A stretch of DNA of 64,000 nucleotides from Siphonodentalium dalli (taxonomy: Eukaryota; Mollusca; Scaphopoda; Gadilida; Siphonodentaliidae). Below the pieces are notes generated by a model, which saw only the letters and a list, made by a program, of their open reading frames with translations, did not search any database and was not told the DNA's origin. The DNA lies in contig CP136061.1 of the NCBI GenBank assembly GCA_032622095.1, forward strand, positions 192,642,369-192,706,368, given 5' to 3'. Positions 1 through 44,803 of this stretch are shown piece after piece. Both the position numbers and the translations under genes were made by a program. Every line of letters starts with the position of its first letter. Within the stretch, counting starts at the first letter, position 1.

Positions 1-800
1 GTACAAAAGTACTTAAACTCAATGGCATGTCAGTTACGTAATGTGTCATAAACTGCCTCCCGTCTGATAACAACCTGGCTTCACATCATAAAGGTTTTGA
101 ATACAATATATATTCAACAGTTATCACCTCACGTTAATGAGCATCATTTGTTTTTATCTTGGCGAAAACAGCTCATTATGTTATCATTTGGTGACCATGG
201 TATCAGAGAGTTATTGCACTTGGTTAAGCGGATTAATTTGATTATAATTATATAGAATGTTAGTTTCATTGTTTGCACTGATGGCCCAGACATTTCTGAC
301 TTCGATTTCCAATGTGCTTTTTTCACGCAAAAACTATGAAAGATAACAAAGTTATAATTAGTTTTATAGACCCACTCTAAATATACAATAGTAAATGTAT
401 GCGGGCGATAAGAACATGGCTGTGTTTGGATAGTTCCTATACCAGAATGCATCATTCTCGCTATACTTGAAATGGTCTATATGGTCAGATATGAAAACTT
501 TTCATTATTTAATATTGACTTACATAATTGTCTTTAACGTGTGACATAACGCATACCTGTTTTAATTATGTTTTTACATTGAGTAACAAATAAAGCTAAA
601 ACAAAAATTGTAGTCAATAATTGTGAACCGACCAGAAAATGAGGTTTGATTTGGCCAATAAAATTTTCATTTGGCCAAACGATTTTTCGGTCCAGCAACA
701 AGCCATATTTCCGACTAAATCCTGAAAAGTTACCCATAAAATATATATTCTGCTGTGGTTAAGGAGTCGATTAATTAGAGCATTACTGTATGTCGTTTAC
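1..800. repeat. Diverged repeat related to 19.65-20.13 kb, with half of a mariner-type palindrome
   Basis: From about 12 to 290 the text matches 19660-19945 on the same strand (for example GGCATGTCAGTTA and CATAAACTGCCTCCCGTCT). Both copies then have an AT-rich TTTGGCCAA-rich block ending in CGGTCCAG or CAGTCCAG, as in decayed hAT-like ends. Positions 692-790 carry one arm of the palindromic family found whole at 41586-41800, ending GCATTACTGTA. Confidence 0.6.
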
Positions 801-959
801 GGTAGTTTTAGGGTAATATTATGTTACTGTGTACATAAATTGAACAAGAGCACACCGTTGGGGCATGGCATAATATGCCCGTTTCTTGAGCAGAGTGCGG
901 GAAGGTTTAATTCAATTGTTTGAAACCTTTGACTTAAGACGAAATAATAACAAAAATAA

Positions 960-1325
960 AACACAATAACTTCCAAGTGTGGTCGGATCGGACTCAAATT
1001 CGAACTTGACCTGCAAAATCATGTAGACAGAACCCATATTTGAACTTGATCTGTATACCAAATTTGGTTCAGTTCACTCGATTCAATCTAAAGTTATCAT
1101 CCGAAACCGCAAATCAGGTAAAATTTAAGTCGAAAAAGGGGCATAACTCAGTCAAAATCATGCGGACGAAACCCATATTCGAACATTATTTATGTAAACT
1201 AACATACCAAATTTGGTTCAGTTCACTCGATTCAATCTTAAGTTATCATCTGCAAACCAAAAGCAGACAGACGGACGGACAACATATTTACATAATACGA
1301 CCGATTTTTCAAACTGGCGTATAAA
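960..1325. repeat. Two-unit tandem repeat with GGACGGAC tail
   Basis: About 150-bp units share ACCAAATTTGGTTCAGTTCA and CTCGATTCAATCTTAAGTTA. The array ends in AGACAGACGGACGGAC. A related single unit with a GGACGGACAGACAG tail is at 50950-51110. This layout is common for non-coding repeats of marine invertebrates. Confidence 0.6.
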
Positions 1326-1461
1326 AAATCATCTCCTAAATGGATATAATGTATGACATACTCACCCATCAAGGGTTACTGTTTGTTCGATTACCTTCAT
1401 TCCATACATGTTCATGTATTTATTTCCAGATGCAAGGACTTAATTATGTTATGTGCTTACT

Positions 1462-1642
1462 TAACCTTCCATGAATGGAGCTTCCTGAAATTTTGCATTA
1501 GCCTAACAACATTTACCTTGTAAGCCATTGCATTCTCTTATATATGTGAGACTCCCTATGGGAGACTCACACATATAAGAGAATGCACAGGAACAGGATC
1601 TTTAATGCTGCACCAGCATTGCCCCTGTCATGAAAGGGTTAA
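1462..1642. mobile_element. TTAA-ended palindromic MITE, family A copy 1
   Basis: Starts TTAACCTTCCATGAATGGAG and ends CATGAAAGGGTTAA. The centre is an inverted repeat around TCTTATATATGTGAGACTCC. TTAA at both borders with CCCTTT-type ends is the piggyBac pattern; no transposase is present. Confidence 0.65.
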
Positions 1643-2216
1643 CATACCGTTTAAGGTTTGCATTCTAACAGCATAAAATGTGGATAAAATTTACATGGTA
1701 AATGAGTCATGGGTGTAACTGGAATAATGAGAAGACAATGATTCTAATTACCAACAGTCCCACCCAAAATCTCCTCCTGAATTTTTCAAGATCTAAGCGA
1801 TTCCAAACAAGTTACTGTGTACAATGCCATGAGAAACTGGCTTGACTTGACAATAGTAAACTCTTCCCAGCACTCAATTTTGTTAGTGGCCTGCAAATTT
1901 TGTAATGTCACACTAATTGGTCATTCATCTAAAGTGTGACATACTATAGTGAGTCATTCACAAAAGAAGGTGTCTGTCTGAATTAATTTTCAATTTGCAA
2001 TATTAACATACATATAAAAGCTCATATTAAATTAAGAGTGATTGTATGAGCAAAGACTAGGTCTTAGATGTATATGTTTTGACTAAACTCAGTTTTGAAT
2101 GAAGATCCAAACACGATCAGTGAAGCTGATTATTAATATCTACTGAACAACAGTGTTTAATATTAAAAAATTGAGTTGCATATTTAAATCAATCCCAGAA
2201 GAGCTCATCAGGCTGT

Positions 2217-2646
2217 TTAAAGATAGTGTATCCATTCCGGGCCAGAATTAAAAAAACAACATAATTTTTATTAAACCCAATTTCAAGACTACAAAATACA
2301 GATAAGACTGAATATTTCATATATTATTTGTCTATAAAGACATACTAAAGTGGTTTATTTCTGTTGCAGTCAGCATAATTCGTGGCAAAATATCTTAGTT
2401 GAAATGAATTTTCCGTGATTGAGAGTTCTCCCTCTTGGTAAGCTCCAAATATTTTTGTGAGATTTCTGTTCTAAAATAGCTCCTTTTGTTGTCCCAGGAA
2501 TGCAGAAATGTGATAAGAAATTATTTTAAATAACATTGTTATTAATTGACAGAAACTTTTCCATACTGGTGTCATCAATTCATATCTATTCTTGTATAGC
2601 CCGGAATCTATATAAAACTTGCTAGGAAGAGACACACTATCTTTAA
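2217..2646. mobile_element. TTAA-ended MITE, family L copy 1
   Basis: Inverted ends TTAAAGATAGTGT and ACACTATCTTTAA. Related copies are 16179-16586 (TTAAAGATGGTCTAT ends) and a one-ended copy finishing at 24119. It is non-coding. Confidence 0.6.
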
Positions 2647-2742
2647 AACTTTAGAATAAAATTTTCAACCGCATTATGATATTCATAATGTGTAATACAT
2701 ATATCTGGACCCATTTTATGCATGACTGTAATTTATTCCCCA

Positions 2743-2950
2743 TTAACCCTTTCATGACTGGAGCTTCCTGATATTTTGAGAAAGCCCTGTGCCAATGCAT
2801 TCTCTTATATAAGTGAGTCACCCATATATAAGAGAATGCATTGGCCTAACACTATTTACCTTGATCTTGTCAGCCAATGCATTCTGTTATATAAAGAGAT
2901 ATAGGATATTTAATGCTGCACTAGCACAGCTCCCATCATGAAAGGGTTAA
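2743..2950. mobile_element. TTAA-ended MITE, family A copy 2
   Basis: Starts TTAACCCTTTCATGACTGGA and ends CATGAAAGGGTTAA, with internal AAGAGAATGCATTGGCCTAA. It lies 25 bp from the 3' boundary of CCDC174 exon 10. Confidence 0.75.
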
Positions 2951-2975
2951 TAAAGGCTGAGAAATCGCAGCTCAC

Positions 2976-36775
<33,800 letters not shown>

Positions 36776-37050
36776 TGTTATGTCGAGAAATCACTTTCAG
36801 TTCATTTTATCACTTCCGGCATATGGACAATCACGACATCCGCTGCAATGTATACACATTTTAAAAGCAGCTTAGTTTAAAAAACAAAACAAATAATAAC
36901 ATTTGATCAACAAAGTCAGATAAAATTATTATTTGTACAATGTATGCTTAGCCTACTATTTCATTTTCGTTCGTCAGCATTGTCGTAATCAGCAGGTGCG
37001 ATTTCCGACAAAGAAGATTTTGTCAATTTCAATAATGAAGTGAAAATCAT
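36776..37050. promoter_or_regulatory. Probable bidirectional CCDC174/TAF12 promoter
   Basis: The stretch lies between the CCDC174 start codon and the putative TAF12 first donor. It contains CACTTCCGG at 36811-36819, which is CCGGAAGTG on the gene strand. This is the consensus for ETS/GABP factors, common in TATA-less housekeeping promoters, and lies 36 bp upstream of the CCDC174 ATG. No clear TATA box at a sensible distance was seen. Bidirectional use is inferred from the head-to-head layout. Confidence 0.5.
36950..37050 (+). other. TAF12: Putative non-coding first exon of TAF12 (5' UTR)
   Basis: The only support is a strong donor, CAT|GTAAGT, at 37051, in the right orientation and next to the divergent promoter, plus an acceptor directly in front of the TAF12 ATG at 58202, which requires an upstream exon. 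The start is approximate. Short ATGs in this piece stop at once, so it would be untranslated. The resulting first intron would be 21 kb. Confidence 0.35.
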
Positions 37051-37428
37051 GTAAGTAAATGGCTTTTATTTAACTGCTATATCGTACTTTAAGTCGCTTT
37101 TATGTCTTTTTGGATGATTCTATCTGTTCCATATTGTAACTTGTATCAGTTTATGTTATCTGACTCATATTTATTTATATTTTTACATTTGTCAGTTTGT
37201 TTATCACGAAATTAGGTAAGCTAAAACTAAAGTTCATGCCGTGTATACTGGGTATCCTGCTATCCAGACGATTGGGACCTTGGACGATTGGGACCTTAAG
37301 TTAGACGATTGGGACCTTGGACGATTGGGACCTTGGACGATTGGGACCTCGGACGATTGGGACCTTGAGTCAAGACGATTGGGACTTTATTCAAGTTAAT
37401 ATATGTTTATACCGTAATAACTAATAAT

Positions 37429-38471
37429 AACAGTCCTTCGAATTTGGAAAACGTAGGTGCGCGATATATCGCTCGGAGCTTTTGGGATTTGCGCGCGCCT
37501 TTTTTGAGGGAGCACAATTCAAATTATCATCGATGAAATGATTACTGAATAAATACAAACTCAAGTATAATGATACACACGTATAATTCCAAGTGTGGCA
37601 ACAGAAACAGAAATAAAAACATGTTTATATTATACATTAGTCCACATGATAATAACATCAACAATCCCGGTGAATCTGATCACGGTAATTAGTCGACTTC
37701 CGCCTCTGAGAGCGCATGCTCATCAGACTCGATTAAAGCTTCAAACTCGGAAGTGGAATCCGAATCGCTACCGGAATCAGATTGCCAGGGAGCAAACTAC
37801 TTTTAAAATTTTGATTAGTATATAGCTAGTCAATTATTGTAATTGAATAGCATCCATTCCGAATTGAATAGCTATTTTTATGGGCCTAATATCTCGGTGA
37901 ATTAAAAGTAATAATGTCACACCTGTGAATTACGTCCCAGTGAGCACACGTGACAGCTTGTCTGGGACTAATTTGTCACATATTATCTTTAGAATTAGCG
38001 CTTTTAAGATTGCACACTTTTGCCCTTTTAGGCAGTGTCACCATCACTATCCGACATGAATGATGATACAGTATAAACCCTAATCTAACATTCAAATGAA
38101 TCGGCGAATCCCGCATGCCGAAACATCAAACGAGGCCGCCAATGAATTGACACGCTTTTTGCGGGAACTCGCACGTGCAGCAGTTGTGATGAGGTGTCAC
38201 CCCAATCATTGAGTGCGAAAGACGCCGCTTTGATCTTTGTTACCAGGTTCGTAATCAACGTCATCCCTGCTGAGAAAGATACATGGTGAATAGTCTTGTC
38301 GGCGTTTAACCATTGCTGTGTCGTTTGTTAAAATCTCGTTCACTGGTTGCAATTTCCGAGGCGCGCATTTGAAATTTTCGGCGTACGCATTTAATAACTC
38401 GCTGGTTTTTAGATCCGCGCGCGCCAAGGCGCGCAAGCGCAATTGCGCGCCTCAAAATCGAAGGACTGTAA
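37429..38471. mobile_element. TIR element nested in the second MULE
   Basis: Ends CAGTCCTTCGAATTTGG and CAAAATCGAAGGACTG, flanked by AATAATAA-type text, too simple to fix a duplication. GCGCGC-rich sub-terminal regions at both ends. The minus-strand open stretch 38206-38442 has no recognised family. Confidence 0.6.
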
Positions 38472-38779
38472 TAATATACGTTTATATTTCATTTATATGT
38501 TCCTATTAAATAATTATTACATTGGGTTAGTGGTAGTAAGTATAGACTCACAGTGAGTACAGTTTATCAATGTTTACTTAACGGCAGCCTACTTAAAAGT
38601 AGGTGCCGGTCGTGTTGTTATTGCTAAAAGGGATCACCGCTGATTAATCGTCACCTTCTTAACAGTGATCAATGAGTTGGAATGAGTAGGTATCAAGTAT
38701 GCGTTTGTGTTACCGAAACTCTGTAAAAACAAGAACAGCTATATAAGATTTCCAGATCTGAAATGATGGCATATCAAAC

Positions 38780-39610
38780 ATGTCTTCCGAAAACGTTGAG
38801 TGCTTATTCTGTGGTGTCGAAGTTCGACCTCGGCAGGAAGGTTTGAACTGCGGTGGCTGTTCTCGTTGGCAGCATCGCAAGTGTCAGACTGGTGTCAGCA
38901 GAGAAGATTACAGACAAGCAGTGAAAGAGCGTTCAGATATCGACTGGTCATGTTCATCTTGTAAAACCAAACAGGTATATATATTTTTTAAATCTTCATT
39001 TATATATGCATGCAACACCTTTAAACAAAACAGAAGTATAATAATGTAAAAACTTTCAATTTACAATTTCGAAACTGTACATTTATCTGTTATTAATATT
39101 TCTTACCTTTCCTTACAGGCTGCATACACAGATCGTGACAGGGTGTTCAAGCATTTCCGACGGTGTCTGGCCATTACGTTCCTACCACATGAGGATATAC
39201 CAGAGGCATTCGAGCATCTGCGCCAAAAGATTCAACCAGATGCACATCGGATGGTCACCTTTATGGACTACGTCAAGGCAACGTGGCTGGAAAGTACAGT
39301 GTGGAGTCCAGAGGAGTGGTGTGTGTTTGGGCGCAGTATTAGAACCAACAATGACGTCGAGGGATGGCACACCAGACTTAACCAACGGGCGACTAACAAC
39401 AACCTCCCATTCTATTTGCTGCTCACTTTACTGTACCAAGAGGCGTCGGAGATTCCAGTACAAGTGAAGATGGTCAGCGAAGGGAAACTGAGCCGAAGAC
39501 AAAAAGCTGAAACTAAAGAATTGCAGGGAAGAATCTTTAAACTGTGGGACAGTTACGACTCAAAAGAAATTTCATCGTCATCAATGCTGAAAGAAATTTC
39601 GAAACTATAA
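38780..39610 (+). CDS. PHD-type finger joined to a MULE transposase C-terminal domain, two exons
   Basis: Join of 38780-38974 and 39119-39610, donor GTATAT and acceptor CCTTACAG, 228 residues with no stop. Exon 1 has a C4HC3 finger: C8-X2-C11, C24-X2-C27, H32-X2-C35, C58-X2-C61. Exon 2 has FLPHEDIPEAFEHLRQ, WCVFGRSIRTNNDVEGWHTR and FYLLLTLLYQEASEIPVQVK, the tail seen in animal MULE-type transposon proteins. The FLYWCH and DDE core normally between them is absent, so it cannot transpose by itself. It may be an internal-deletion derivative or a product kept for another reason. Confidence 0.7.
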
Positions 39611-40315
39611 GCACCCGTTCGGCAGAATGAGAGATCAAGCGACCAGTAAGATGTATGCTATCCACCAGTTCAATGACCAATGAGATAATCAAATACCATC
39701 GTTATTATTGTTTTGTATTATATCATTATTATATTTGTTAATTCCGTTACATAAATAAAATTTTATTTTAAACTAATATACCGTACTTATAATTTCTTAT
39801 ATATAACTGAAGAAATCAATTACTCAAGGTCCCAATCGTCCTGACTCAAGGTCCCAATCGTCCGAGGTCCCAATCGTCCAAGGTCCCAATCGTCCGAGGT
39901 CCCAATCGTCCAAGGTCCCAATCGTCTGACAATCGTATACTGCAAGGTCTAGGATAGGATAATTTATCTGTATCTGTAGATATTACAGTGCAGGAACCAA
40001 TTATGGTTGTAGACGCACTGGTCCATTAGGCCCTATACATGAATTATACAATGGCAGAAATACATAATATTAAGGTAAAGCAGTATATTGTCGGGGGGTA
40101 GCCTAGCCCTATCGGGCTGTCTTCCTGCTACTCCCTAAAACAGGTATCACTGTCAGTATAAATAATAGAATAGATATTTAATCATTAATTTAGACATAAT
40201 CATGATAATGCAATTATGGGTTCTAGTCATAATTAAGCTTACATTGTAAAGCTGGCTTGAGTGATTCGTATCACTTTATACCTTTTCCGGGATTTTTTTT
40301 AGGTGTCCTCAGGGT

Positions 40316-41362
40316 CCGGTAAACGGCCCCATTCCCATGGGAAAAAGTCAAAGTTTAATTTTATTCCCAATTTTCAACCACCAAATTCCCAATTGCAGGC
40401 AGGTATATAATACCATCGGGTTTATTGAATAATTATCAAAGTTTGACAGTTATTATAGTAAATACGTCACTCGCTTGAGAGGAATTCCCACAAATAAAAA
40501 TAGCAGGACGAGCCAGGTGTTTACCTCCCCGCATTCATTTAAAAGTGGCCGCATCCGACTTGTAAGCCAGTACCCATTACATTCGCGTACGTGATTGCTA
40601 GGATTATCTCATTATCAGGGGGATGCACCATGTTCTTCCAGAATGCACATTTCCCCTCCCCGCATGCCTTTAAAAGTGGACTCATCGGTTTACAATTAAG
40701 TCGTGTATCCATGACATTTGCGCACGTTTTCAGCAGAATAATCTCATTATTAGGGGGGGACACACCACGTGGTTACCGGAATACACATTTTTACTGTGGC
40801 AGAGTGGGGCTCCATTTAAACAAAAATATATTCTTGCGGAGAAGAAAAAGCTTGCCGAGTTATGTATAAAATATATAAATTTCACGTCCACTGTTAATTT
40901 TATAAACATTTGCTGGAAATTCCCCCCTGCACTATTATTTGGGTCTGCACGAGAGTAGTAGGTACTGGTACCTCAATATGGGAATAACACAAACACATTG
41001 ATTTGGTATTAATTATTTTATTTTATTTATTGAATTACAACTAGATACCTATCCATCCTTGGGTGTTTCATTACCGTTTTTCCGTCGAAGTTTGGTGGAT
41101 GGCTTGAATCCTTCCGTTGTTATCTGTGAATTTTCAACATACCTACGGCTGAGAAATGGACCTCAATGGGCTGGGATTTTACTCCATCTTTGAGTTACCT
41201 GTGTTTAAGTAGCGTTATACTGTAACTTATACACCGAAAATTACGGTATTAGTACAGTTTACTTGAATTTTTCTAAAACATGGAAAATTCCCAATTTTGG
41301 TCTGTAAAGACACATTTTTCCCAATTCGAACGGACCCATTCCCAAAATAGGCAGAAAAATCC
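40316..41362. mobile_element. Possible hAT-like element with CAGGG ends
   Basis: CAGGGTCCGGTAAACGGCCC on the left and (reverse complement) CAGGGATTTTTCTGCC on the right, both followed by TTCCCAATT-rich text. No clear target duplication. Inside, 40515-40760 holds a two-unit tandem repeat of about 140 bp (CCTCCCCGCAT, TTTAAAAGTGG, AATCTCATTAT). Confidence 0.4.
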
Positions 41363-41585
41363 CTGCTTTTGGTTTGTTTTATTTAAGACTAAAATTTCTA
41401 ATGTTTGTTTGTGACAAAATTGTATCCAATCCAGTGTCCACTCGACCACTGTCAGTGTCATCGGTAGTTCCTGAAGTCTCAAGTGCTGTTTGTCTCTGGT
41501 ACTGGTTAGATTAAATTAGATTTCATTTGAAAACATTCATATACATGTTGACCAGGTCAGGCACACATCTAAAACAGGCTATGTA

Positions 41586-41800
41586 CAGTAATGCCCTAAT
41601 TAATCGACTCCTTTAACCACAGCAGAATTATGGGTAACTTTTCAGGATTTAGTCGGAAATATGGCTTGTTGCCATTCATCGGAAAGCTCTCGGGGAGAGC
41701 TTTCCGATGAATGGCAACAAGCCATATTTCCGACTAAATCCTGAAAAGTTACCCATAATTCTGCTGTGGATAAAGGAGTCGATTAATTAGAGCATTACTG
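41586..41800. mobile_element. mariner-type palindromic MITE, family D copy 1
   Basis: Begins CAGTAATGCCCTAATTAATC and ends GATTAATTAGAGCATTACTG, with TA on both sides (41584-41585, 41801-41802). The two arms, about 100 bp each, are almost identical around a CTCTCGGGGAGAG centre. TA duplication and CAGT ends point to Tc1/mariner mobilisation. Confidence 0.85.
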
Positions 41801-42249
41801 TAGCTCGTTTTGTCTATCATATTCATAGCCCGATTGAGCTACATTTTTAATGTGATTTACACGATTTTGGGCATAACACGAAAAATAGCAAATCAAATTG
41901 ACTTTCACTATTGTTGTGTATCACTGTCCCGTCTACAAAGAAACAAACTCTGCGACTCACCGTGGCTTAAATACCTTTTGAGTGATTCAAATCAATCTGT
42001 TTTGTATCATTTACCATCAGAAAGGGTAAGGAAGAATCATAAAAATCTGTTTATCTGAGATGAACATCTTTATGCAAACTTTCGGAAGTGCAGCTCGCAG
42101 TGTCTAGACAACACCGTTTGTAAGCTCAAATCTGATTAGCTGCTTTTATGCCCGGTTTAATGATATGTTCTTAAAGAAATTTTAATGAATAATACACCTG
42201 TTGGAATGTACGGAAACACACATTAACTACCATGACAAAAAACACAAGT

Positions 42250-43920
42250 GTTTCAGTGAGGTGCCTTTATTAGGCCAAAAACAAAAAGACCTGTGTTTCT
42301 GGTGACCCGCCCGCCCCTATTTGGAAGCTCCCGACGGTTTTCATTTTATTCATTTTGCAAAAATTAGTCCGCATCCAGTTTTATTTTCGTGCCACCTGGA
42401 AAAATTCCATGAACAAATATGCAAAATCATCTTCCATTTTCTATTAGTTGCAGTCATTCATTTAATTCAATGAGTCATTGGCATAATTAAGTTAATTAAC
42501 TGTGTAAAGCATGCTCACAAAACACATCAAACATCCAAAAACGGGAATTTCATCGCAAAATAACGGACTACCCCGTAGTAACAGTACCTTGAAAATAGGG
42601 AACATGAAGCAAGAATAAACAATGTCTTTTAGGCTTATGGTTCATGATTGAGCCTATATATGTTTAACTCAATTTGATATGTGAAGGGGTATTGGTTAAT
42701 ATAATTAAAATGAATATGGACATATATTTTCTCAACATTCTGAAGTTAAATTCGAGTTCTGTTGTTGTCATAGGCAGACATTAAAAGGTGTAACACTAGT
42801 ATGGACGCAAACATTGAACATTAGTGGTAGGGTGGTGATTTTTTAAGCAGGTTGAATATTGTTCACATACAGGGAACTCATGCTTTCACACAGCATGCTA
42901 TTATGGGATAGCCACTGCAATGGAGTGAACTCTAAATAGTCACTTACATATATATCTAGATCATACACATATTTAGGACTATTAATTTGAATATAATAGT
43001 TTTAACTACTAGCTACATGACATACATCCTTCCTGGCTAATAATATTTAACACAGTTGTTTTTAAATGGACATGGCTCATTCAAGCTTCCAAATTTGTCT
43101 TAAACGGACATTGTTCATTCAAGCTTCCAAATGACATGGCTTATTCAAGCTTCCAACTTTTGTCAAAGTAATTTTGGAAGGAAGTATAAGATAGATTGAC
43201 AAATAAACGAAATATCAACATACTTGTAATGGCTACATATGCTATATAGTATTTTTAATGGCTACATAAAAATACTGTCCATGGCCACAGCCTTGTTCCA
43301 GCGGTTTTAAATTTTTCCCACAGAAGTGAAACAACACTCATTATTTCTACCATATCAGGAATAGACTAGCACGGAATGCTCTATTCTGTTCAATGTCTTG
43401 CACATGACTGTTTGTTTGGGACCCAAACACCGTGTTTAAAGTTGTATTTCTTATAACTTCAATAGAAATGTAGATAAAGTATTTATCTACCTATTTCGAT
43501 ACTGAGAAAAATTCTAAAGCATATATTATTAAGTGTATTTTGGAGCTCAAACTACCATGTGGCTTTAAGATCACCACTACCGTATGCAGTACGTATATGT
43601 ATGTGAAGTTCTTTCCTTGCATTCTGAAGCTTATTCATGGCAAATATTGATCTCTATTGTAAACATGTTTTTCCATGTTTTATTCAATAAAACAATAAAT
43701 TACACTATATTCAAATAGAATCTACCGGTACTTAGTTTTATTATTTTATAGTCAATTACGAACAAGGAGAGGTAGGCTTGGGGGTCGCAATATTAATTTT
43801 GAGCATAGTCGAAAATAAATGAAAAAATAAAATGAAAAGCCACCCCCCACCCCTATTTTTTCCAGAAACACAGGTATATATTTTTTTGGCCTTACCAGTG
43901 TTGAAACCTCAAGTTGCTGT
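42250..43920. repeat. Region bounded by inverted GGCCAAAAA...CCTGTGTTTCTGG text
   Basis: Left TTAGGCCAAAAACAAAAAGA with CCTGTGTTTCTGG, right CCAGAAACACAGGTATATAT with TTTGGCC. A further copy follows at 43965-44010. Between them is AT-rich text and, at 43079-43165, a triple TTCAAGCTTCCAA repeat. No coding frame was seen. Confidence 0.45.
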
Positions 43921-44803
43921 TTACTATGACAACGCCTAAAGAAAATTAACCGTGTTTCTTTCTGCTAAGGCCTAAACAAAAAATACCTGTGTTTGGGGTC
44001 GCCCGACCGAGTCTAAAAAAACGTGCGACTCAAAAACTTTTTTTTCGTGTCCCCCGCATGCTATTGTTTCCATAGAAATTCTAAATAAATCTGCAGTTAA
44101 ATGTCAGTCTTAAATTATTAATATGCACAGTTCAAGACTTGCAGAAGTTGCAGCTACATGTAAAATAATATATAAATCATAATTCATCTAAATGGAACCA
44201 AGTGGTTTTGTTGGCATATTTTTCAGCCATGTGCTTTGTTTGTTTATTTTTTGTAGGTGTACTTGATCAGCGTTCTCTCAGTTCCAGTTCAGACACAATG
44301 AGAGAGACCCTTACCCTGCCAACAACACATTATTTAGTAGAATTTACAAGATTTTCATCAATTTTGGGGTGGAAAAAACTTACGCTCCCGGGGTAGTGGG
44401 TCCCCAAAACTGAAAAACACAAAATTTCCACCTTGATTCCGTAATTTTTTTCCTGACCCCCCCCCTGGTACATGTATATTAATCCTTCAACAGTTCTTGG
44501 TAAACCTACAGATTGTTAATTCGGGCCCATTTGTAACGCAGGCCTTTTTGTAAATCGTCTTACACATATATATTTTAATACTGAATACAATTAATGGGGA
44601 GTGTAATCCATCAATTTTGTGTATCTAATTATCTATCCACTCTCAATGTGTGTCAATATGTTCCTTCCCTCTAATTTGTAATAAAATTTAAGACTATATG
44701 ACCACTCGGTTGTCAAAATATCATAAATACAGCTTGAAGCACCTCCGAGCGGGGTGTGAAAAAAAATTAAATAAAAAAAAAAAAAAATCCCTACCTACCT
44801 ACC

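Larger units (their letters stand above)
37251..39934 (+). mobile_element. Second MULE-like element with tandem-repeat TIRs
   Basis: The left end has seven near-identical GACGATTGGGACCTT units (37266-37394); the right end has six in inverted form, AAGGTCCCAATCGTC (39824-39927). GTATACTG stands at 37243-37250 and 39935-39942, a likely 8-bp duplication, though the distance from it to the first repeat unit differs on the two sides. A second TIR element (37429-38471) is nested in it. It carries a two-exon reading frame and a polyadenylation signal (AATAAA near 39751). It sits about 200 bp into putative TAF12 intron 1. Confidence 0.82.

Noticed and set aside
144-455. 103-codon minus-strand ORF
   Set aside because: Falls in a repeat also present at 19.7-19.9 kb where the frame is not kept.
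37266-37394. CRISPR-like array of 15-16 bp repeats
   Set aside because: Units are adjacent with almost no spacer and reappear inverted at 39.8-39.9 kb; they are transposon ends in a eukaryotic genome.
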